Assembly: GCA_029204225.1 (NCBI GenBank)
Contig: CM055107.1
Location: 46,169,294 to 46,233,293, forward strand
Source of the DNA: Diphasiastrum complanatum
Taxonomy: Eukaryota > Streptophyta > Lycopodiopsida > Lycopodiales > Lycopodiaceae
Direction of reading: 5' to 3'
Length of the DNA stretch: 64,000 bases
Under the pieces are notes generated by a model. The model was given only the letters and a program-made list of their open reading frames with translations, was not told the origin of the DNA and did no database searches. Positions 38,437-50,135 of the stretch are shown here, in pieces (position 1 is the first letter of the stretch; each line of letters starts with the position of its first letter). The translations under genes were made by a program, and so were the position numbers.

Positions 38437-40050
38437 TTGGTATCAGAGCCACCGATCATTGTGAATAAGGTGCAATTGTTTCAACTTGAGGTTTAAACTT
38501 CTTGTTGGTGTGCTAGGACAGCTTAGTATTCATGGTTTGATTGCTATGAACAACTTTGCTTTTTGTTCCGTCGAAATTCGACGTCGTTTGGATAGGTTTC
38601 TGGGCTTGTATGCATGCTAAGAGGCTTGTTTTTTACGGTTTTTCTGGTTTTCCGATAGCTGTCAAAGCTGCAAAATTTGTAAAACTGTGTTTTATAAGAC
38701 CTGAATGTTAGAATTAGCACATAAAGTCGTCAGAAAACTTCTGTTTTTTGACAGTTGTGAGAAATAGACCATAAAGGCTGTTTTTCGGTGTTCTTGGAAG
38801 GCTGAAAAGAAGAATTTCGCAATTTTTTTGAAACTGCCCGAAATTTTTTTGGTAAAAGCCTTCAAAAAAATTCTGCGGGCCGGGCACGCTTGTGCGGCCA
38901 TACGGGCACCTTCGGGTCCTATGCGGAGCAGATTGGGGCCTGCGAGGAAGGCCTTCGCTTCCTTCAAGAGTTCTCCTGCAGGCTGCTATGTGGTGGGAAG
39001 AGAGAAGGGAAGGGTGTGCGTACCCCTCCCCCTGTGATATGTTTCAAAATTAGTAAATTGCTTGTACCTTTGAAGCACAATGTCAATTTGACTTTGAAAG
39101 ATTAAAACTTTGTGTTAAGCTCATGAAACTTGAAAGCTTTGTAAAAGTTTGAAACTTAAAGCTTTGTAAAAAAGTTTTAAACTCTTAAGTTTTAAGTTTT
39201 GAAACTTAAGTTTTTATAAACTTAAACTTTAGCTTTATAAAGAGTTAAAGCTTAAGTTTTTTAAAAGAGCTTATAACTTGAGTTTTTCAACAAATAAAAA
39301 TTCGAAGCTTGGAATTTAAAGAAAGAGGTCCACCTCTCATAACCTCTTGTTGAGCTTCTTCCATCCTCCTTCCACAACACAAAAAAAGTTTATATTTAAA
39401 GCTTTCTCACATCACAGGAGGAAAATGGGAATTTTTCCTCCACCTTCTCTTCATGAACGTACAATTGAACTTTCTCCCCCTCTCAAGCCTAAGGATGAGC
39501 CTTAGGGGAGTTCTAGGAGTTTTTTGGGGCCATAACGCCATGGGACTAAGGGAGGTAACTAGAGGTGTTTGTGGGTAGTGACCCAAGTGACCCTTGGGTG
39601 GGTGGCGTATGGAGGTGGTGGCCATGTGAAAAGAGGGTAGATGGTGCCCATAAGGGTTGCCACTTGTCTTAGGGGCTATATGCTTGTTGCGTGGCGCCCA
39701 TAAGGCCTGCCACCTAGAAAGGCCAAAAGGGAAGGAAAATGGTGTGGGTGGGGAGTAAAGGCCCCACTCTCAGCATTGAGAAGCTTGTTTTAGCCTAGCC
39801 TGTGGAGAATTGGAAGCTGAAGTACTGATTTACAAGAAGGCATATGATACTGTCTGTTTGGTGCTCTCAAATTTCCTAAGCCAATTTGTAGCCAAGCTTT
39901 TGCCGTTTTTTTCTTTCGAACTTATCTTAGTGTGCATCGATCCCGCCATGGCCTCAGGTGAGGGACTGTCTTCACCACCCCCTCCTCCTGAGTTAGACTT
40001 CCATACAGGGTTAGCACTAAGGAAGAGGATGAAATTTCTAAGCAGTGACA
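38437..40050 (+). mobile_element. PBS and leader of gypsy element X
   Basis: The PBS TGGTATCAGAGCCA at 38438 is followed by a long leader. It has a GC-rich patch (38870-38960), then a purine/T-rich section (39100-39310) that repeats AAACTT and AAGCTT words irregularly. A similar section occurs at 43560-43700, in front of element Y's gag. X has no recognisable gag. The frame at 39810-40115 has a proline-rich stretch after an ATG at 39948 but no domain. Confidence 0.6.
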
Positions 40051-40054
40051 GGAA

Positions 40055-40700
40055 CTTCTTAGGATGGGCCACATTCGGCCTAGGAAGTCCCCTTGGGGAG
40101 CACCAATTCTGTTAATTAATAAAAAAGGATGGAGGCACACGCGATTTTAAAAATTAAATAGACTAACCATCAAGAATAGATATCCCTTACCGAGGATGGA
40201 TGATCTATTGGATTGTTTGAATGGAGCTAAGTATTTCTCCAAGATTTACCTTAGATCAGGATACCATCAGATAAGGATTATGAATGAGGATGTTCCTAAG
40301 ACTGGTTTTTGAACTAGATACGGTCATTATGAGTTTTTAGTTTACCTTTTGGACTCATGAATGCATCTGCCACTTTCCAGCAGATGATGAACGATAGCCT
40401 TCATCCATATCCGGGAAAATTTGTGGTGGTGTATTTGGACGATATATTAATTTATAGTCGGACCCTTGAAGAGCATGAAGAGCATCTTTGTATTGTCTTG
40501 GGTCTCCTAAGGCAAGAAAAGCTCTATGCTAAGGAGTCGAAATGTGAGTTCTTTCAAACTAAACTCAAATACTTGGGCCATATCATATTTGATCAGGGTA
40601 TTGAGATCGATTAGGATAAGGTTCGTAAGGTACGAGAATGGCCCCGATCTCGAACAATTCATGTAAAGTCCTTTTTGGGCTTCACAGGGTTCTCTCATAG
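40055..40700 (+). pseudogene. Gypsy reverse-transcriptase remnant (element X)
   Basis: Ty3/gypsy RT blocks in order: SPWGAPI near 40090, [13 protein letters not shown] near 40175, [18 protein letters not shown] at 40230, [10 protein letters not shown] near 40315. The frame 40357-40614 continues with [13 protein letters not shown], the intact catalytic loop [12 protein letters not shown], and [18 protein letters not shown]. There are several stops and frame changes, and gag, protease, RNase H and integrase are absent. The DD pair of the catalytic loop is present, unlike in element Y. Confidence 0.85.
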
Positions 40701-41290
40701 GTTCATTGAATATGAATGCAAACCTAAACACATTGCACAATTTTTACAAATTTTGAACAATCATCAAAGTTCAAACTTCAAAGCAAGAATCGAGATCCAA
40801 ATAAGGCTTAAGCTAGCTGCCAATTTCTAAACCTTAAAATCCAAACCCATATTCTAGAACCTAGCATTGAGAATCAAACATCTTTTCTCAAGAATCAAGA
40901 TTCAAAGTTCCGACCTCGTGGGAGCAGGTCTGAGGGTCTCCAAATTTTTGAACCCTCCATTATTGTGAGGACCTTTGGTTTCTTGGTGACAAACCTTTCC
41001 AAGAACTGTGTAGTATCAAAGGACCGCTTTCACCCTAGGAAGTGTTGGACAAAAGCAAGACATGTATGAGTTGCGACGAGAAGCAAAGACGAACTAGTTA
41101 CAACTTACTAGGTCCAAGGAGTTGCTTATGTTTGAAAATTGAGAGCAAAATCATTAGTGTTGACTCCTCTGAAAGTCGTGACAAATCAACATTCACGACA
41201 TGTAGAATCTTCAAACTTACAATTCAATCTAGATGCAGGAATTGTAGAAATTACTATTAAGCAGTAAGTTTGTAACTAGTTACTACTAAC
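40701..41290. other. Unassigned intronic sequence
   Basis: No coding domain or repeat structure that I recognise lies between the gypsy RT remnant and the hAT transposase remnant. Confidence 0.4.
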
Positions 41291-42330
41291 TAGGTCTAGG
41301 ATTTACCTGCAATGTTCTCAATCGGTAGGTTGATGTTGTGTGCAACGCATGGAGTCCAAAACATAGTGGGATGAGTCTCCATCACCAAATTCCCCAAGGC
41401 TTTGCAATTTGTGGCATTGTCAATAATGACTTGCACAACATTTGAGGCCCCACCTCCTTGATCACTCGTGCAATGTGAGTAGATGTACTGACCTGTAACG
41501 AGCATTGAGACTGAGCAATGACTCACGAGCATCAAAAATTAAAATGAATAAAATTCTAATTAGCAATGAGCAATGAACATTGAAATCCAACACATGTCAT
41601 GAACTCGTTACTCACCTGAAAAATGGTGCCAGGTACTGATGTGTCGATGGCTCTCTAGAACATGGTGCCCACACAGGAAGATACTAGAATATTAATGATG
41701 TGTTGCCTCCTTGTGTCACTCCAACCATCAGTCATGATGGTGCATCCGAATTGTTTCCATGATTCACGAACAGTCTCTAGTTCTTTGGTTACATCCTGAA
41801 CCTCCCTCATCAAATGGGTGGTGCATAGGGACTCCATGCTAGGTCCACGGTATGTGGCCCCTATCGTAGTTACACTCTCTTTCATATCTCGCCAGATGGA
41901 AGCAGAGGTCACAACTGTAGAAAACTCTTCTGATAGCCACATCTGCCCTATGCTTGTTATTACCCCAAAATGACTACACATAATAGTAAGACCTCTGCAA
42001 GGGGGGTCTAGAAGTAGAGGGGCCAGCTACATCTACATGTGGTGTAGATCAAAAAACATTTAACCATTGTAGTCTACAAGTGACAGTTAAATTCATCATG
42101 CACATTGCAGAATTCAAAATTCAAAAGCAAAAGTATAAAGACTCAGGTCATAATGATTTCCTCTATTTGAATAGCTCCTGGTCTCACAATCATGCTCAAT
42201 AGCCTTGGAGCTGTGCAAACAGAGGAGGTGTGCTCGAATATGCACTAGACTGCCTATGTAGCACGAAAATAATTGCACATCCATTGTTTTGTGCCCGAGC
42301 TACCGTATCTCTAAGCAATTGTGACATGAT
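41291..42330 (-). pseudogene. hAT-superfamily transposase remnant (DUF659 type)
   Basis: Minus-strand order is right to left. A weak BED zinc-finger-like stretch (SLVHIRAHLLCLHSSKAIEHDC, near 42240-42180) comes first. The DUF659 block follows at 41880-41655: GPSMESLCTTHL, KELETVRESWKQFGCTI, MTDGWSDTRRQHIINILV. The catalytic-domain block is at 41450-41296: NVVQVIIDNATNCKALG, FWTPCVAHNINL. Plant hAT transposases of this type cut and paste DNA. Frames are broken between blocks and the C-terminal dimerisation region is missing. I did not find paired ends for it. Confidence 0.8.
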
Positions 42331-42402
42331 CTTAACAAGATCTCTATTTCTCACCATGACTATTAACTCCTAACTCCTAACTGCCAAGTTTCAACTCCTA
42401 AC

Positions 42403-42985
42403 TGTTGGAGGATGCAAGCTACACAAAGTGGGCTGCTTCCTTAAAGGCACCAAAAAGAGTGCAGTTGTCCCATAAGTAAATGGAGACTAAACCATCACCC
42501 ACGTGTAAGCTCATTGTAGACACAATACCCTTGTCCCCTGGTACCAGCCCTTTTGGGGTCAAGTGGGAAAGAGATGGGTGGCTAGGCGATGGGGATGGGA
42601 TCCCACACGCGCGGGGCCCACAGGTGCGCACAATGCGCCACATCGTCTACTGGACCGCTCTCCGCTGTCGACAAACTCTGAGGTGATATCAGAGCCAAAG
42701 TTTTGGTCCTGAACGAGCAAGTGGGGGTGTCCTTTGCCCTGTGCTCGCTTGAGTGGGGGTGTTGGAGGATGCAAGCTACACACAGTGGGCTGCTTCCGTA
42801 AAGGCACCAAAAAGAGTGCATTTGTCCCATAATTAAATGGAGACTAAACCATCACCCACATATAAGCTCATTCTAGACACAATACCCTTGTCCCCTGGTA
42901 CCGGCCCTTTTGGGCAAGGGGGAGACCACAATGCGATGGGTGGTTAGGCGGTTGGGGTGGGACACCCAATACGCGACCCACGCGC
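42403..42985 (+). mobile_element. TRIM-like miniature LTR retrotransposon
   Basis: Two direct repeats start TGTTGGAGGATGCAAGC at 42403 and 42760 and share most of about 230 bp (GGGCTGCTTCC, CCCTTGTCCCCTGGTACC). Between them is a 76-bp internal segment that begins with a PBS (TGATATCAGAGCC at 42684) and ends with a purine tract (GAGTGGGGG) directly before the second repeat. It has no coding capacity. This is the plan of a TRIM. The second LTR diverges after about 42960 and its end is uncertain; a flanking duplication was not found. Confidence 0.7.
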
Positions 42986-44207
42986 GTTCGTATAGCATAT
43001 GGGATGTTTCCTTAAGAAAAAAAAAAAAGTTGGAAACCTTAAGCTTGTTTTCCTATGAGCTTGTAAAAGGTCTCTTTATCAAAGTTATATTTTAGTTAGA
43101 ACTTTAGCAACTTTGTGTAGGTTGCGTTTGGCAATCAGCCTATTCCTTTCATATGTATTAAAAAGAAATATGGGGAAAGAGGTAGGCCTCAGTTGCCAGC
43201 CCGCTGTTCTGCCAGGGCATTGGGCCGTACACTGTCCATTTGTTGGACACTGAGCCTTGAATTTCTTGGCTGAGCAGCGTGGAGCGGATGTACTGTCAGT
43301 TGGGATCCGGCCACACGCAGTCCGAGATGGGAACTGCAGGCAGTTCTTCTACTCAAAAACACAGGGGTCTGGGTTTATTGCCTCCCTGTAGGTCTGATCA
43401 GCTACTGCGCAGGCAGCGCCTCCGTATTTGGGAGTGGTTGGAGGAGGGGGGGTTTTATGTACCCTCTCCTGGCTTATAAATCTTCTGATGTGAGGGGTGG
43501 GTGGAGGAGAGGCAGCGTGCTTCCCCACTCACTCCTTTTCTTTCTTATCTTGAAGAAAAGTTTTCTTAACACAAAGTTTTTTTTTTGAAATTAAAGTTGA
43601 TCTTTAAGCTCTATAATAATAAATCATATGGAAGCTTATGAACTTTTTAAACTTCAAAGTTGAACTAAATCTTGTTAAAAGATTGAAGTGAAGCCAAAAC
43701 TCGGACTTGGACTAGCTGTCCTTTCAAGGTTCGTACTTCTCTGGTCCTCCTCCTCTGTACTTGCAGATCTCCCAAGGTAGGAGAGGAGCTGCAGTACGTT
43801 GGTGTTGGAGGTGGAAGAAGGGGCCTTAGTTAAATTTTATAATCCTTTGGGGTCCATGGGCCATGTGGCACCAATTGGTGGCCCCACATGGTATGAAAGG
43901 CCTAGAAGGAACAAGTGGGGCCTTTCTTGGGCCCCACCTGTCCTTTTTGCATGAGATTGGAGAGGAGCTTTGGAGTGGGGGTAAAGGAGGTACGTTCACC
44001 TTCTTCTACCCCATTCTCATAGTTGCTTGTAGAGTTTATGAGTTCTCAAGCTTGTTTGTTTCATGAGGCCTTTCTCTCTAGTTGTTAGTTTTTGATGGTT
44101 TTTATACCGTGGTTCTCCGTTTTTCCTCAAGCTTGTTCCTACGTACTGCTTTCTCCATGAACACTTCTATGGAAGAGACATGAGCTCCAAGTTTTGTCGG
44201 GACTGAT
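42986..44207 (+). mobile_element. Leader of gypsy element Y
   Basis: Non-coding. It carries purine-rich and AAGTTT/AACTTT-rich DNA (43560-43700) and GGGG-CC-rich blocks (43830-43950) like those of element X's leader. No LTR or PBS was found immediately upstream, so the 5' end of Y is missing or X and Y have recombined. Just before gag, a short reading frame with MEE ends in a stop near 44183. Confidence 0.5.
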
Positions 44208-45123
44208 ATGGAGAATATGACGCGTGCAATTAATTTGTTGCAACAACAAATTGTTGACATGCGGTCTAAACATGAATGGGCGGAGGCCGAAATTCGGGCT
44301 ATGTCCCAGTCTCGGCAAGCACTCCTTAACCCGATGTTTACTTTGAAGTTTTTCATCGGAGAGAAAAAGGAAAGACACCAAGATGTGGTGTTGGCTTGGT
44401 TGGATCGATGGACGTCACATTTTTCCATGCATGATCTACCAGATAGCTCGCGTATTTCAACGGCCATCATGTTTTCACGCGGTAAAGCGTACTCATGGTG
44501 ACAGGATCTTAAAGATCGAGCTACGGTCCCAACTACTTGGGATGACTTCCAGGTAGCTTTTAAGGCTACCTTTATGCCTGTCCTTGACGATTTTGAATAT
44601 TATCGTCGATTTGCCACGTTGCAAATGGGGACGAAGCCCTTGGACGTGTATCTGCAAGACTTCTAAGAGGCTGCTTCGTGGTTTTTCAACCGCATAGACG
44701 GAGTGCTCCTTAAGTTGCATTTCATTTTGGGCTTGCCCAAAGAATATCAGTTGGAGGTTCGCGCAATCAGCCACAATCCTTAGAGGATGCCGTGCGTTTC
44801 GCTTGGATTTTTGACGATACGCACACTATGACCCGCAAAGAGCAGCGAAAGCCTGAATTCAAAGACAAACCCTCTACGGGCCCTCCTTCAAAAAGGGCAA
44901 GGAGCGAGCGGTTGACGAAGCTTTCCCTTCGGGCCCTTGGTTGGAGAGAGCGGACTTTGATAAGGCCAAAAGCGACGGGTTGTGTTTCTCCTGCATAGAG
45001 AAGGGGCACCTTTCCAAGGACTGCCTGAAGAGACGGAAGAAGGGTGGCCGCTCCTTTAAGGCACCAGGTAATTCTTCTATTTCTTGCATTGATGTATCTT
45101 TTAAAGATGAACAATTTGTATGA
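44208..45123 (+). pseudogene. Gypsy gag, element Y
   Basis: It starts at the ATG of MENMTRAINLLQQQ. The capsid region includes FFIGEKKERHQDVV and LDRWTSHFSMHDLP; the frame is interrupted by TGA at 44501, where relatives have tryptophan, and by TAA at about 44664. A frameshift follows near 44780. The nucleocapsid zinc knuckle is intact in the frame 44941-45123: CFSCIEKGHLSKDC (CX2CX4HX4C). Gag forms the particle and binds RNA. Three disabling changes make this copy non-functional. Confidence 0.88.
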
Positions 45124-45501
45124 ATTGTTGTTTTAACACTACGGTTTTTGGACCTCACGACCTCATTCGTATGAGTGGGTTCGTAAGTAGCCAACCCGGT
45201 GAGTGTTCTTTTTGACGACGGTTCTATGCATAATTTTATTAATGCTAAGTTGGTGCAGAAGCTGCAGTTGGCAACCGCACCAAGTGACCACAAGTATGTG
45301 GTTAGGATGGCAGCTGGTGGGGAGTAGTGGGTCTGGGACCACTTTGTCCCCCACGTGCCGTTGAGGATTCAAAACTATGTAGATAATTTATCTTTTCATG
45401 TTATGAATCTTTATAAGGTAGATTTAATCCTAGGTAAAGAGTGATTTTATGCTAGGAATGAGTCCTTAAAGAAAGATTATGTTTCACATAGTATCTCTTT
45501 C
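45124..45501 (+). pseudogene. Gypsy aspartic protease region, element Y
   Basis: Around 45196 the frame reads NPVSVLFDDGSMHNFINA. The family's active site is D-S/T-G, usually in a LIDSGATHNFI-like context, so DDG marks a changed second residue. Downstream VRMAAGG and VDLILGKE correspond to the protease flap and the LG(M/K) end. In-frame stops near 45325 and 45443 break it. Confidence 0.75.
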
Positions 45502-46485
45502 TTGCATAATGACTCATTGGTTTGGCTTAAAGGCGATGAGCCTGATCTACCTTTTGTAACTGCTCATGAGGCTAATCAATGTATTTTGGATTCTGAGTAT
45601 CATTCGTATTTATGTTATCTGAAAAATGAATCGTACATGGATGCTTTTAGTACTCATAATTTCAATGTTGATGAATCGTCTTTCCCTAAAGCATTGTCTT
45701 TTTCTGATGCTAATTCAGATTCTTCGCTTGAGGGCAAAATCTTTAAGAGACTTAGGGAAGAATATAATGATATATTCCCTGCGCAGTTGCCTGAGGGTCT
45801 TCCCCCCTCACGGGGAGTAGACCATCACATAGATCTTCTTCCCAACAACTCTCCTGTATCGCTTTTTCCCTACAGGATGAGCCCAAAGGAAGAAGATAAA
45901 GTTGTTAGTCAACTTAAGGAGTTGTTACGTAAGGGCCATATTAGGCCTAGTAAATCCCCTTGGGGAGCTCCTGTTTTGTTAACCGGCAAGAAAGACGGTG
46001 GTATTCGTCTTTGTGTCGATTACAAAAAGCTTAATAAAATGACAATTAAGAACCGTTATCCCTTACCTCGGATGGATGACTTAATGGACCGATTGAATGG
46101 TGCTAAGTATTTCACCAAATTGGACCTTAGGTCGAGGTACCATCAAATTAGAATACACGAGGGGGATGTTTCCAAAATTGGTTTTCGTTCTAGGTATGGC
46201 CACTACGAATTTTTAGCTTTACCCTTTGGTCTAACTAATGCCCCGACAACCTTCCAACAGATGAATATTCTCCGTCCATATCTAGGGAAGTTTCTCGTGG
46301 TATTTTTGAATGCTATACTCATTTATAGTAAGACTCTTGAGGAGCACGAGGCGCATTTGCGTACAGTCTTAGATAATCTAAGGCAGGCAAAGCTTTATGC
46401 TAAGGAGTCTAAGTGTGAGTTCTTTCAGACAAGACTCAAGTACCTAGGACATATCGCTTCCGATCGAGGTTCAGAAAGTTCGTGA
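45502..46485 (+). pseudogene. Gypsy reverse transcriptase, element Y
   Basis: Open for 327 codons. RT starts at about residue 120: [74 protein letters not shown]. The catalytic loop, normally FLDD, reads VFLNAILIYSK, so both metal-binding aspartates of the loop are replaced. A short deletion also shortens FQQMMND to FQQMN. The thumb ends [18 protein letters not shown], then the frame shifts near 46480. The long open frame is therefore misleading: the enzyme is dead. Confidence 0.92.
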
Positions 46486-46578
46486 TTGGCCTATCCTGAA
46501 AACCATTAGGGAAGTAAAATATTTTTTAGGCTTCACATTATTTTTCCATAATTCATTAAAGACTATGCCTTAATTGCA

Positions 46579-47913
46579 TTGCCCCTAACGAGTCTTCTTA
46601 AGGGAGTGAAGAAAGCCAAAAGAAAAACTAAAAAGAGTAATAAGAAAAAGGCCGGAAGGCGTTCGAAAATCAGTCCACCTGTTGTCTGGACTGATGAACT
46701 TAATCAAAGCTTTGAAGCTTTGAAGATGTTAGTGTCTACAGCCCCTATCTTACAGATAGTGGACCCTATCGGATCTTTCCTAGTGGAATTAGATGCTAGT
46801 GACTATGCGGTGAGTGCAGTCCTTTACCAGGATGGTAGACCTGTGGCTTTCGAAAGCAAGAAGTTGGACCCAGCTCAAAGTAGATATTCTACTTATGAGA
46901 AGGAACTTTTTGCTGTCATCCATGCCTTAAAGATTTGGAGACATTATTTGTGCGGATCTAAATTCGTGGTTATGACAGATCATGAATCTCTTAAGTATAT
47001 CTGTGATGCCTCGGACCTTAGGGGTCATAAGGCCCGTTGGTCGGAACTCATTCAGGAGTTCGAATTCGACATTAAGTACCGTCGAGGTACGTCGAATTGT
47101 GTTGCTGATGCTTTGAGCCGGATTGGAGAGGTTAATCAGTTATGCTTTGCTGAGTTCCAATCCGAGTTGTATCTTTCTCTGCGAGATCTTTGTCGGACCG
47201 ATGAGTTTTTCGGTCGTATTTGGCAAGAAGTCCTGGCAGGAAGCTCTATTATGAGAAATAATCTGGGAAAGCAGGATTCCAAGAAATCTCGCAAAGAGAA
47301 GATACTTGATGATTCTTCCATTCGGAATGGTTTACTTTTCTGTAGAGGAAAAGTTTGTGTGCCAGATATCGTGGACATTAGGGACCAAATCTTGCACGAG
47401 TGCCACAATAGCCCCAGCACGGGACACCCTGGTATACAGAGGACACTTGACCTTGTTAAGAGAGAATTTTGTTGGCCAAAAATGAGAGGTCATGTCGAGG
47501 CATATGTTCAAAAGTGTGAACAGTGCCAAGTAAATAAAGCAGAAAGACTCAAAGCAGCTGGTTTGTTACATCCGTTGGAAATTCCCAGCAAGAAGTGGAA
47601 AAGTATTTCCATGGATTTTGTGGTCGGACTTCCCAAGTTTTGGAAGGGTCACGATGCTATTTGGGTAGTAGTTGACAGGCTAACCAAAATGGCGCAGTTT
47701 ATTCCAACAAAAACTACTGTCAAAGTTTCTGAACTTGCTCAACTCTTCGTTGAAAAGTTGTTCAAGTTGTATGGTTTGTCGAACGATATTGTTAGTGATC
47801 GTGATTCCAAGTTCACTGGCAGGCGGTCTTTGAAAGACTGGAAACTACTTAAAGTCTATCGTCTACGGATCACCCGGAAACCGATGGTCAGACCGAACAT
47901 GTCAACCAGTTGA
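46579..47913 (+). pseudogene. Gypsy RNase H and integrase, element Y
   Basis: 444 codons. RNase H covers about residues 70-185 (VELDASDYAVSAVLYQDGRP, STYEKELFAVIHALKIWRHY, VMTDHESLKYI, CVADALSR) with acidic residues D, E, D in place. The integrase zinc finger is HECHNSPSTGHPG ... CEQC (HHCC intact), and the core starts SMDFVVGLPK and IVSDRDSKFTG. Just after it a frameshift near 47830 moves the third catalytic residue into the next frame. The first residues follow a broken RT/RNase H junction at 46486-46578 that still encodes YFLGF-like sequence out of frame. Confidence 0.92.
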
Positions 47914-48641
47914 TGGAAGATATGCTTCGCGCATATGTTTCCAGACGACAATCAGATTGGGAAAGGTATCTCCCAATGGTTGAGTTCGCATACAATAGTA
48001 TGAAGCATTCTACCACTGGTTTTAGTCCTTTTATGCTCTTGTACGACTTTCAGCCTCGTTCCCCTATCTTCGGTGGACTCAAAGGTCTCAAGGTTCAAGC
48101 TGTAGCGGATTTCTTGCATGATATGCAAGAAATGTTGCAGGTGGCTAGGGAAAGCATTAGATCGGCTCAGGATCGAGCCCAATTCTATGCCAATCGAAGC
48201 CGCGCTCCTCAAGAATTTGAGATCGATGATTGGGTGTATCTTAGAATCCCAAAAGACTCTAAGACACTACGAACGGGGAAATGTCCGAAGTTATCTCCAC
48301 GTTTTAGTGGTCCTTTCAAAGTCCTTAACAAGATTGGTAGGGCTGCGTATAGACTAGAACGCCCTGTTGGAACTAAGGTTCATCCTGTATTCCATGTCGT
48401 TTATAAGGAACGACTTGGTGGAAAAGATGACTTGATTCCCACAGATGATCTAGTGCTATTGGAGGATTTGACTGCTTTTGTACCCCATGAACCGGAAAGG
48501 ATCATGGATACTCGACAACATCAGTTGAGAAATCGTTTGATTTCTGAACATCTGATTCGTTGGAAAGGTAAGTCAGATGATGAGGACACCTGGGAGAAGG
48601 AGGATGATTTAAGACTTAGATTCCCTGGTTTTTTCCCATAG
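47860..48641 (+). pseudogene. Gypsy integrase C-terminus with chromodomain, element Y
   Basis: In the frame shifted relative to the previous block it reads HPETDGQTEHVNQLMEDML, which carries the integrase catalytic glutamate. RQSDWERYLPMVEFAYNS follows, then the GPY/F region (PKLSPRFSGPFKVLNKIG, VHPVFHVV) and a C-terminal chromodomain-like stretch (EHLIRWKGKSDDEDTWEKE). A chromodomain places it in the chromovirus clade, whose integrases can target particular chromatin. It ends at TAG, 48639-48641. Confidence 0.92.
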
Positions 48642-48653
48642 AAGGAAGTTTTT

Positions 48654-48670
48654 ATTGGGGGGGGGGGAAA
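48654..48670 (+). other. Polypurine tract of element Y
   Basis: A run of G followed by GAAA immediately before TGTTATG at 48671. It is the expected plus-strand priming site next to the 3' LTR. The unusually long G run may be slippage-prone. Confidence 0.85.
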
Positions 48671-49090
48671 TGTTATGTACCATAACGGTACGCCCTTCAG
48701 TGATGGCCTTGCAAGGGGCATGACGCAGGTCTGGCGTTATCGACATGTTAAGGTGCCATGCGTCACCATCCTAGTTGGTCACGTGTCATCGGCAGGACCA
48801 TGCTTGGTGGGACCCACTGTGCTATGCCTATATAGTGGTGGGGTTTCCCTCTTTTCATTACCTCAGTCTACCCGGGAGTTGGTGGATGGAGAGCATGTGC
48901 ATGAGCCAGGATGTATCTCCAGGCTAGGAGATGTGTGCTAAGGAGGGCCGAGTGCGATGGCTGGTGGTAAGGGATGCCAGTTATCGTAGGAGGCTTGACT
49001 GGCCATGATTCGATAGCTCCAGTGCATGGGGGTGGGTCGGTTGTGACCCTATGGATGGGCGGATACGGTGCGTCATCACTGGTATGGGGT
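48671..49090 (+). repeat. 3' LTR of element Y, truncated
   Basis: It starts TGTTATGTACC, with CTATATAGTGG near 48830. Its later part (GATGGGCGGATACGG near 49053) matches element X's LTR and the inverted LTR fragment at 59.2 kb. It stops at about 49090-49128, where antisense gypsy integrase of element Z begins. Confidence 0.8.
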
Positions 49091-49127
49091 GTGCGGAACC
49101 TTCAAGGCAGTCGAAGATCCTAGGGAG

Positions 49128-50135
49128 TTGTAACAAAGTCCAACTACAAAATCCATAGATATGCTTTCCCATCGTTTCTGAGGGATATCTAAGGGATGTA
49201 GCAACCCTCGAGCCTTTAAGCGTTCCGCTTTGGCTAGCTGACAAGGTTTACATTTACCGCATAAGACTCGACAAATGGCTTGAGTTTTGGCCAATAAAAC
49301 TCTCTTTTGACCAAGTCCAAAGTCCTGTGTATACCTACATGACCTGCACAGGGTACGTCATGACATCCATAAACAATTCTCTTCTTTATCTCATCATCCA
49401 CCGGTACAGAAACTTTCCCATTCTGGAATAGCAAACTGCCTCGGATGGAGAACTGTTCCATTATGTTCTTATCTTTTTTAGGAACCTGAGTTCCCTGTGA
49501 ATTAATCTCTATTCCATTCTCATTTTTCCCAGTCTCAACCATTTTCCAAATGCGACCAAAATGAGAATCTGTTTCACCCTTTCCTCTCAACGAAAGATAT
49601 AGATCAGTGGAAATCTGGGTGAATGAAAGTTCATTTAATTCACCAATTCGACTAAGAGCGTCTGCAACTTGGTTAGAGCTGCCCTTGACATGTTGGATCT
49701 GATGATCAAATTCGTGCATAAGTTCAGCCCAGCGAGCTTTGCGACCTCTCAGATCGTATTGATGGCAAAAGTACTTTAGAGGCTGGTGATCTGTATACAC
49801 TATAGACTGACTACCATAAAGGTAATGCCTCCAGGTTTTAAGTGCATGTATCACAACAAATAACTCCTTCTCCCGAGCTGTGTAATGCAACTGAGGTCCG
49901 CTAAGTTTCTTGCTTTCAAATGCTATCGGCCTATCATTTTGTAAAAGAACCGCTCCTATCGCCTAATCACTTGCGTCAGTTCGTACAACGTAAGGTACAT
50001 CTGGATTCACGATCTTTAAAACAGGAGCTGAAGCAACCATATGTTTGAGGTTCTCAAAATGTGATTCAGTTCTTCATTCCACTCGATAGGCGGACTAGGT
50101 TGACCTCTTTTCTACTCTGCCTTTAGTCAAATTAT
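49128..50135 (-). pseudogene. Gypsy RNase H and integrase, element Z
   Basis: On the minus strand, right to left: ESKKLSGPQLHYTAREKELF near 49910-49855 and VYTDHQPLKYFCHQYDLRG from about 49800, then VADALSRIGELNEL; the integrase zinc-binding region CHDVPCAGHVGIHRTLDLVK near 49360; then CKPCQLAKAERL and SMDFVVGL near 49160-49130. Integrase is cut off after its first core aspartate by the junction with Y's LTR. Stops and one frameshift separate the blocks. Confidence 0.9.

Noticed and set aside
42559-42830. Overlapping open frames at 42.4-42.8 kb as small proteins
   Set aside because: They lie inside the TRIM-like LTRs and repeat in both copies; GC-rich repeat DNA gives open frames by chance.
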